From positions 1-64,000 of the forward strand of contig CAJTWA010000021.1 of NCBI GenBank assembly GCA_910580195.1: DNA of 64,000 bases, read 5' to 3'. Origin of the DNA: an uncultured Lachnospiraceae bacterium (GTDB lineage Bacteria; Bacillota; Clostridia; Lachnospirales; Lachnospiraceae). A program made the translations under genes and the position numbers. Shown one piece after another: positions 58,862 through 64,000 of the stretch (positions are counted from its first letter, which is position 1; each line of letters starts with the position of its first letter). The notes beneath the pieces are model-generated. The model was not told where the DNA came from. It made no database searches and saw only the letters and a list, made by a program, of their open reading frames with translations.

Positions 58862-60280
58862 CTAAATCCCTTCCTTCTTCTCCCTCTTCAAAGGCAGCGT
58901 AAAAATAAACTCCGTCCCCACCCCCTCCGTACTAATCACATTGATATTCTCATTATGCACCGAAATAATCTCCTTCACAATCGCAAGCCCCAGCCCCGTC
59001 CCCCTCTTATCCTTCCCCCGGGACAAATCCGTTTTGTAAAACCTCTCCCAAATTTTCTTCATGCTCTCTTTCGGAATCCCAATCCCGGTATCCTTCACGG
59101 AAATAAACACCTTCTCATTCTTCTCCGTAGTTTCAATGGTAATCGTAGAATCCGGATGGCTGAACTTAATGGCATTGTCAATCAAGTTGTAGAGCACCTG
59201 CTGTATTTTGCTCATGTCCGCTAAGACAAAAGAAGTTTCCCCCGTCAGTATCAGTTCAAAAGAAATCTTCTTTTCTTGGCAAATCCCCTCAAAAGACTGA
59301 GCCACCAGCTTAATCGTATTGTTAATGTCAAAGCTGCTGATATCCAGCATCGTGCCCTTTTTCCCATATTTGTTCAGTTCCAGCATACTCTGCGTCAGCT
59401 TGTTTAAGCGCTCTGTTTCAAATAAGATAATGTTCAGGTATTTGTCCTGCATTTCATGGGGAATCGTGCCGTCCATAATGGCTTCTATATAGCCTTTGAT
59501 GGAAGTCAGGGGAGAACGGAAATCGTGGGATACATTTGCAATGAATTTCCGTTGGTCCTCTTCTAAGGTAGAAAGCTCCGTAGCCATATAATTTAAGGAC
59601 GCGGCAAGGTATCCCATTTCATCGTTGGTATGGATATTAATCTGTGTTTCGAAATTCCCTTCGGAGTAATCCTTGGCCGCCCTAGTAATTTTCCAGATAG
59701 GGATATACACCGTGAAAGTGAAAAGTCCCAGCACCACAAATGCGCAGAGGAAAATAATGGCAAGGGTCATATAGGAAATATTGATAAAGCCGTCCTTCAA
59801 TGCGACTAAGTCCCGGACTGGCTTGTGGATCAGCACATATCCCCTCACCTTATAGTTAATGGTAATCGGGGAAAATACAGACAGGGTTTCTTCGGAAAAA
59901 GCGCCGAAAAAATTCCCTGTCTGGTAGTAGCTGGTGCCGAATTCTGTAATGTCAAAGCCTTCCACCGTTTTTTCCGGAGGCTCTTGGCCGGCATGGATTA
60001 AGATTTGCCCGCTGTTGCTGATGACTTGGATGGCGGCGTCCAGATAGGTAGAAACTGCTTGGAATTGGGAAGTCACATCCTCCAGCGTCATGGTGCCCCG
60101 GTAATAATTGGCGGCATAGCTGGAGGAAAGCAAGGTGGATTCCCGGTATAAATCCGAGGCGGTGTCCCGTATGATGTAATTTAAGGCCAGCCGGGAGGTG
60201 AAAGTGGCAATTGTAAGGAACCCAAGGATGCCAAACGCCCCATAGCCCAGCAGGAGTTTTAAGTAGAGTGTCCGTTTCAC
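58862..60280 (-). CDS. sensor histidine kinase (PhoR/ResE-like)
   Basis: 472 residues: membrane helix near the N-terminus, extracytoplasmic sensor (about 32-165), second helix, HAMP (about 190-240), HisKA with His252 in SHDFRSPLTS, and ATPase domain with NLIDNAIKFS, DTGIGIP and GTGLGLAI. It autophosphorylates and phosphorylates the regulator encoded just upstream in the operon. GTG start overlapping the regulator stop by one base. The stimulus is unknown. Confidence 0.95.
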   Translation of the reverse strand: MKRTLYLKLLLGYGAFGILGFLTIATFTSRLALNYIIRDTASDLYRESTLLSSSYAANYYRGTMTLEDVTSQFQAVSTYLDAAIQVISNSGQILIHAGQEPPEKTVEGFDITEFGTSYYQTGNFFGAFSEETLSVFSPITINYKVRGYVLIHKPVRDLVALKDGFINISYMTLAIIFLCAFVVLGLFTFTVYIPIWKITRAAKDYSEGNFETQINIHTNDEMGYLAASLNYMATELSTLEEDQRKFIANVSHDFRSPLTSIKGYIEAIMDGTIPHEMQDKYLNIILFETERLNKLTQSMLELNKYGKKGTMLDISSFDINNTIKLVAQSFEGICQEKKISFELILTGETSFVLADMSKIQQVLYNLIDNAIKFSHPDSTITIETTEKNEKVFISVKDTGIGIPKESMKKIWERFYKTDLSRGKDKRGTGLGLAIVKEIISVHNENINVISTEGVGTEFIFTLPLKREKKEGI

Positions 60281-60978
60281 TATTTCACCTCAAATTTGTA
60301 GCCAATGCCCCAGACGGTAGCGAGCCGCCAAGAAGCATGGTCCTTGATTTTTTCCCGCAGCCGCTTGACATGCACGTCTACCGTGCGGGTGTCGCCGATG
60401 TATTCGTAGCCCCAGATGTGGTCTAAAAGCTGCTCCCGGGTAAATACTTGGTTGGGGGAGGAGGCAAGGAAATACAAAAGTTCCAGCTCCTTGGGGGGCA
60501 TTTCCACGGCCTTGCCATGGTACACCACGGAGTAATTGGTCTGGTTGATGGTAAGGTCTGGGTATTCCACGCATTTAATGTTGGCGGAGGAGGCCGCTGG
60601 CTTAGCGGGCTGGTAGCGGCGGAGCACTGCCTTTACCCTTGCTACCAGCTCTTTGGAATCGAAGGGCTTCATAATATAGTCGTCTGCACCCAGTTCCAGC
60701 CCCAGCACCTTGTCAAAAATCTCCCCTTTGGCGGAGAGCATGATAATGGGCAGGTTGGATTTGGCGCGTATTTCCCGGCAGACTTGGTAGCCGTCAATGC
60801 CGGGGAGCATTAAGTCCAAAAGAATCAGGTTGGGCTGGTACTGTTCATACATGGCAAGGGCTTCTTCCCCGTCCTGTACCATCCGTGTGTCGTAGCACTC
60901 TTTGGTGAGGTAGAGGGAAATCAGTTCTGCAATATTCGCATCGTCGTCGACGATCAGGATTTTCTGTTTTGCAACCAT
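60280..60978 (-). CDS. OmpR/PhoB family response regulator
   Basis: 232 residues. Receiver with DDD (11-13), phosphoacceptor Asp55 in LILLDLMLPG and Lys104; C-terminal winged helix with PPKELELLYFLASSPNQVFT and DTRTVDVHVKRLREKI. It forms a pair with the kinase that follows. It lies 10 bp after mutS2 and so may share its transcript. Confidence 0.96.
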   Translation of the reverse strand: MVAKQKILIVDDDANIAELISLYLTKECYDTRMVQDGEEALAMYEQYQPNLILLDLMLPGIDGYQVCREIRAKSNLPIIMLSAKGEIFDKVLGLELGADDYIMKPFDSKELVARVKAVLRRYQPAKPAASSANIKCVEYPDLTINQTNYSVVYHGKAVEMPPKELELLYFLASSPNQVFTREQLLDHIWGYEYIGDTRTVDVHVKRLREKIKDHASWRLATVWGIGYKFEVK

Positions 60979-60988
60979 AAAAGCCTCC

Positions 60989-63358
60989 TTATTTAAATTC
61001 TACAATTGTAACGCCAGAATCCCCTTCCCCAAATTCCCCAAGCCGGAAGGACTTTACATATTTCAGCCGTTTTAGGTGCCCATGGACAGCTTTGCGCAAT
61101 GCCCCGGTGCCCTTCCCGTGGACTACCCGGACAGAAGGCATGTGGGCAAGGTAAGCGTCGTCCAAATATTTGTCCAGCAGGGAAACGGCTTCGTCCGTGG
61201 TTTTGCCAATCAGGTTGATTTCGGTGGAAATGGTGGCGGACTTGGACATTTTTAATTTCCCTGCCCCGGTGGAGCTGCCTTTCTTCCCAAGGGCTGGGGG
61301 CTCTTCCAAGAGCACAAGGTCCTTAATGTTGACAAGGGAGCGCAAAATGCCCATCTGGACGTACAGATCCCCTTTGTCGTTGGGGAGGGTGTGGACCGTG
61401 CCCTTTAAGTTCATGCTAAGGACCTTAACGGCGTCCCCGATACGGAGCTTCTTTGGGATTTTGTGGTTGGCCTTTTCTTCTGGCTTAAGGGAGAGATGCT
61501 TTTCCACGTCGTTCATTTTGCCCCTTAATTTGCTGCGTTCCTGCTCCATTTCCTTGGCAGGGGCGTTCCCTTGGCCGTATTTGTGGAAATTTTTAATGGT
61601 CTGGTCTGCCACCTCTTTTGCCTCCCGGAGGATGGCGTGGGCCTCCTCGTTGGCTTGCCGGAGGATTTTTTCCCGCTGGGCGTCTAGGCGTTCCTGCTTT
61701 TCTTCCAGTTTCCGTTTCAGGGTTTCCGCTTCTTTTTTGTACTGCTCGGTTTCCAGCCGTTCTTGTTCCATGGCGGCACGGCTGGTTTCCAAATCGGAAA
61801 TCAAGTCCTCGAAATTTTCCTCCTGCTCGCTCATGCGGCTTTTGGCGTCCTCAATGATGCCTGCCGGAAGCCCCAGCTTGCCGGAAATGGCAAAGGCGTT
61901 GCTCTTGCCGGGGATGCCAATGAGCAGCCGGTAGGTGGGGCTTAAGGTTTCTACGGAGAATTCGCAGCAGGCATTTTCTACACCCGGGGTAGAGAGGGCA
62001 AAGACTTTCAGCTCGCTGTAGTGGGTGGTCGCCATGGTCCGGACCCCGTAATTGTGGAGCCGGGACAGGATGGAAGTAGCCAGCGCAGCCCCTTCCACCG
62101 GGTCAGTCCCAGCGCAGAGCTCGTCGAACAGCACCAAACAGTTTTCATTTACATGGTCCAAAATGGAAATAATATTTGTCATATGGGAGGAAAAGGTGCT
62201 CAGATTCTGCTCAATGCTCTGCTCATCCCCGATATCTGCAAAAACATCCTCAAAAACGGCAAGCTCGGAGCGGTCGTTTGCCGGGATATGGAGCCCGGCC
62301 TGCCCCATCAGGGTAAACAGGCCGACAGTTTTTAAGGAAACGGTTTTCCCGCCGGTGTTTGGCCCTGTGACAATTAGGAGGTCAAATTCATCCCCCAAGC
62401 GGATGTCTATGGGTACGACTTTGCGGCTGTCCAGCAGCGGGTGGCGCCCCCGGCGGATTTTAATCCGGCCTTCTTGGTTAAAGATGGGGCTGGTCCCATT
62501 GTATTTTTTCGCTAAGGAGCCTTTGGCAAAAATAAAGTCCAGTTCTGTCAGGATTTCATAGTCGTCCTTTAAGTAGGGGATATATTCCCCGGTCAGGCTG
62601 CTTAAGGTGGCAAGGATAACTTCGATTTCCTCCCGCTCTTTTAAATAAAGCTCTTTCAGGTCGTTATTCAGCTTCACGACCGCCATGGGCTCAATGAAAA
62701 AGGTGGAGCCTGTGGAGGACTGGTCGTGGATCATGCCGGGCACCTGCCCCTTGGATTCCGCCTTTACCGGCAGGCAGTAGCGGCCGCCACGCATGGTAAT
62801 GACTGCATCCTGCAAATGGGTGCGGCTGCTGTTTAAGAGCTCGTTCATTTGGCTGCGGATTTTTTCGTTGGTGTTTTTGATGGAACGGCGGATGCTTTTT
62901 AAGTTAGCAGAAGCGTCGTCTGCAATTTCGTCTTCTGATAGGATGCAGCGGCGGATTTCTTCTAGCAATGGGGTCAAAGGTTCCAGCCGCCCAAAAAGCA
63001 TTTCTAGGGAATCGGCTTTGGATTCCTCCCGCTCCGTGCGGGAGTAGGCTTTTGCGCGCTTGGCGGCTTCTAAGAGGGAGGCAATCTTAAGAAGCTCTTC
63101 GATGCTTAAGACGCCGCCCACTTCCAGCCGTTTTAAGGAAGCCCCGACATTGTGGGTGCCGGAGCAGGAGAGGGAGCCTTTCTGGTAAATCCTTGTCAGC
63201 GCGTCAGAGGTCTGCTGCTGGGCAAGCTGGATTTCTGGAAGGTTCCCCGAAGGCTTTAAGTTCCTGCAAAGTTCCCTGCCGGATGCGCAGGTGGCACATT
63301 CGGACAGCATATCTATGATTTTGTGGTACTCTAAGGTCTGCAATGCTTTTTCATTCAT
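60989..63358 (-). CDS. mutS2: endonuclease MutS2
   Basis: 789 residues starting MNEKALQTLEYHKIIDMLSE. Core ATPase with Walker A GPNTGGKTVSLKT and LVLFDELCAGTDPVEGAAL, a coiled-coil linker, and a C-terminal Smr nuclease domain with NLIGKTTDEAVSLLDKYLDD and VRVVHGKGTGALR. MutS2 acts on branched DNA and on stalled, collided ribosomes. ATG 63358 is chosen (AAAGGG upstream); the open frame further 5' is untranslated leader with a 29-bp direct repeat. Confidence 0.95.
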   Translation of the reverse strand: MNEKALQTLEYHKIIDMLSECATCASGRELCRNLKPSGNLPEIQLAQQQTSDALTRIYQKGSLSCSGTHNVGASLKRLEVGGVLSIEELLKIASLLEAAKRAKAYSRTEREESKADSLEMLFGRLEPLTPLLEEIRRCILSEDEIADDASANLKSIRRSIKNTNEKIRSQMNELLNSSRTHLQDAVITMRGGRYCLPVKAESKGQVPGMIHDQSSTGSTFFIEPMAVVKLNNDLKELYLKEREEIEVILATLSSLTGEYIPYLKDDYEILTELDFIFAKGSLAKKYNGTSPIFNQEGRIKIRRGRHPLLDSRKVVPIDIRLGDEFDLLIVTGPNTGGKTVSLKTVGLFTLMGQAGLHIPANDRSELAVFEDVFADIGDEQSIEQNLSTFSSHMTNIISILDHVNENCLVLFDELCAGTDPVEGAALATSILSRLHNYGVRTMATTHYSELKVFALSTPGVENACCEFSVETLSPTYRLLIGIPGKSNAFAISGKLGLPAGIIEDAKSRMSEQEENFEDLISDLETSRAAMEQERLETEQYKKEAETLKRKLEEKQERLDAQREKILRQANEEAHAILREAKEVADQTIKNFHKYGQGNAPAKEMEQERSKLRGKMNDVEKHLSLKPEEKANHKIPKKLRIGDAVKVLSMNLKGTVHTLPNDKGDLYVQMGILRSLVNIKDLVLLEEPPALGKKGSSTGAGKLKMSKSATISTEINLIGKTTDEAVSLLDKYLDDAYLAHMPSVRVVHGKGTGALRKAVHGHLKRLKYVKSFRLGEFGEGDSGVTIVEFK

Positions 63359-63387
63359 GGTCTGTAGCCCTTTCTTGGCTGAAATTT

Positions 63388-63444
63388 GTTTCTGGCATAA
63401 CCGGGCAGGCATTTTTGTTTCTGGCATAACCGAGCAGGCATTTT
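63388..63444. repeat. 29-bp direct repeat in the mutS2 leader
   Basis: Two adjacent copies (63388-63416, 63417-63444) with TTTCTGGCATAACCG and GCAGGCATTTT differ at one or two positions. They lie between the mutS2 promoter and start. Confidence 0.75.
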
Positions 63445-63518
63445 GGAACTGGGAATCCATAGCCTTTATCATCCCAACGCCAGTGCAGGGTATGCTTTGG
63501 CGTGCCCATCTTGCGCAT

Positions 63519-63570
63519 ATTATACCTGAAAAATAAAAATCTTGCAACAAGCCCGGGAAAAACGTATAAT
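63519..63570. promoter_or_regulatory. divergent promoters sharing one -35
   Basis: The self-complementary TTGCAA at 63542-63547 has a perfect TATAAT 17 bp to its right (63565-63570, plus strand) and another perfect TATAAT 17 bp to its left (63519-63524, minus strand). Both are ideal promoters, one for the protease gene and one for mutS2, and they cannot be occupied at the same time. Confidence 0.85.
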
Positions 63571-63596
63571 GTTACTATATCATGGAGGGCGTATGT

Positions 63597-64000
63597 ATGA
63601 AGCAAAAAGAGGAGAAGGAGCAGGAATTTGCTTTTATTAAGGAAAAGATAAAAGATAAGCCGGTTGACAAGCGCAGGCTTCTGGTGCGGTTTGGGTACCA
63701 TGTCCTCTGCGCCGCGGTGTTTGGGGCGGTTGCATGCGTGGTGTTTGTCTGGCTGAAGCCTTATCTGGAAGGGTGGTTCTACCCCAAAGGGGAATCCACC
63801 ATCAGCATCCCGAAGGATGACGACCCGCAAGAAGAAACGGAGGATGGAGAGGAAGAGGCCAAGGAGCCAACACCGGTCCTGACCCCAACCCCTGTGCCGG
63901 AAAGCCAGACAGTTGTCATGCAGGAAAAGCTGGAGCTGGAAGACTATCAGGAATTGCAGGATAAGCTTTATGAGATTGGGAAAGGGGCCAATAAATCCGT
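63597..64000 (+). CDS. probable HtrA/DegP-type serine protease, 5' part
   Basis: 134 residues before the window edge. A cytosolic charged N-terminus (MKQKEEKEQEFAFIKEK) is followed by one membrane helix (YHVLCAAVFGAVACVVFVWL), an acidic/Pro linker (KEPTPVLTPTPVPE) and the start of a globular domain (LEDYQELQDKLYEIGKGANK), as in membrane-anchored HtrA-like proteases of Lachnospiraceae. The catalytic part lies outside the window, so the call is by resemblance. GGAGG 9 nt before ATG 63597. Confidence 0.6.
   Translation, partial: MKQKEEKEQEFAFIKEKIKDKPVDKRRLLVRFGYHVLCAAVFGAVACVVFVWLKPYLEGWFYPKGESTISIPKDDDPQEETEDGEEEAKEPTPVLTPTPVPESQTVVMQEKLELEDYQELQDKLYEIGKGANKS

Overview
The window looks like a chromosomal segment of a Gram-positive gut-type clostridium, most likely Lachnospiraceae (Bacillota). 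The grounds are the S10-spc-alpha ribosomal order with secY-adk-map-KOW-infA, a long L17 of 178 residues, zinc-type S14, PadR plus a HAAS-like partner, BIG2-type surface proteins, and textbook sigma-A promoters (TTGACA/TTGCAA, 17 bp, TATAAT). The family assignment is inference from gene content; no rRNA or tRNA gene was seen. Most of the window has mid-range base composition, except a clearly AT-rich block at about 40.8-44.2 kb.

Layout. 0-6 kb: GH42 beta-galactosidase, a 1009-residue double-zinc-ribbon protein, and a Uma2-family protein on the minus strand. 6.3-10.4 kb: a large secreted BIG2/Ig-like repeat protein whose promoter carries a G9 run in its spacer and whose frame is broken at an A8 run. 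10.5-12.6 kb: a self-regulated GntR(YtrA)-ABC transporter operon. 12.6-14.3 kb: a decayed Rpn-type fragment, a MITE-like element and a small conserved protein. 14.3-20 kb: a patatin-like phospholipase with a companion gene, then sbcD and sbcC; the phospholipase and sbcC share an almost identical 63-nt leader. 20-27.4 kb: a small Xre regulator, an unknown gene, lgt, a MATE exporter, an AAA-ATPase/PD-(D/E)XK protein, a PadR/HAAS pair and a hypothetical gene.

27.5-57 kb: the ribosomal protein superoperon, rpsJ to infA and then rpmJ to rplQ. It is interrupted between infA and rpmJ by about 12.5 kb of accessory DNA. That insertion carries a LytTR response regulator, a double-glycine bacteriocin-like precursor, a C39 peptidase/ABC exporter, a beta-propeller/solute-binding lipoprotein, two MalF/MalG-type permeases, a membrane fusion protein, an FtsX/MacB-like permease and, on the other strand, a polysaccharide deacetylase. 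The peptide genes appear to be one regulated export/response locus: the operator has two identical 10-mers 21 bp apart, the precursor lies directly behind it, and everything to 50.6 kb follows with short gaps. This is the best candidate for an undescribed system. The second half of the ribosomal operon resumes behind its own strong promoter.

Several ribosomal intergenic gaps carry clear RNA secondary structure. The best is a tandem pair of hairpins between rpoA and rplQ, with identical architecture, a conserved 22-nt loop and different (covarying) stems. Multi-stem leaders precede rpoA, rpsK and rplC, and two 64-nt tandem repeats precede adk.

57-64 kb: a coiled-coil hypothetical, repeat-rich intergenic DNA with a 182-bp palindrome, an OmpR-type two-component system, mutS2, and the start of a probable HtrA-type protease. 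mutS2 and the protease gene are divergent and share one palindromic -35 hexamer.
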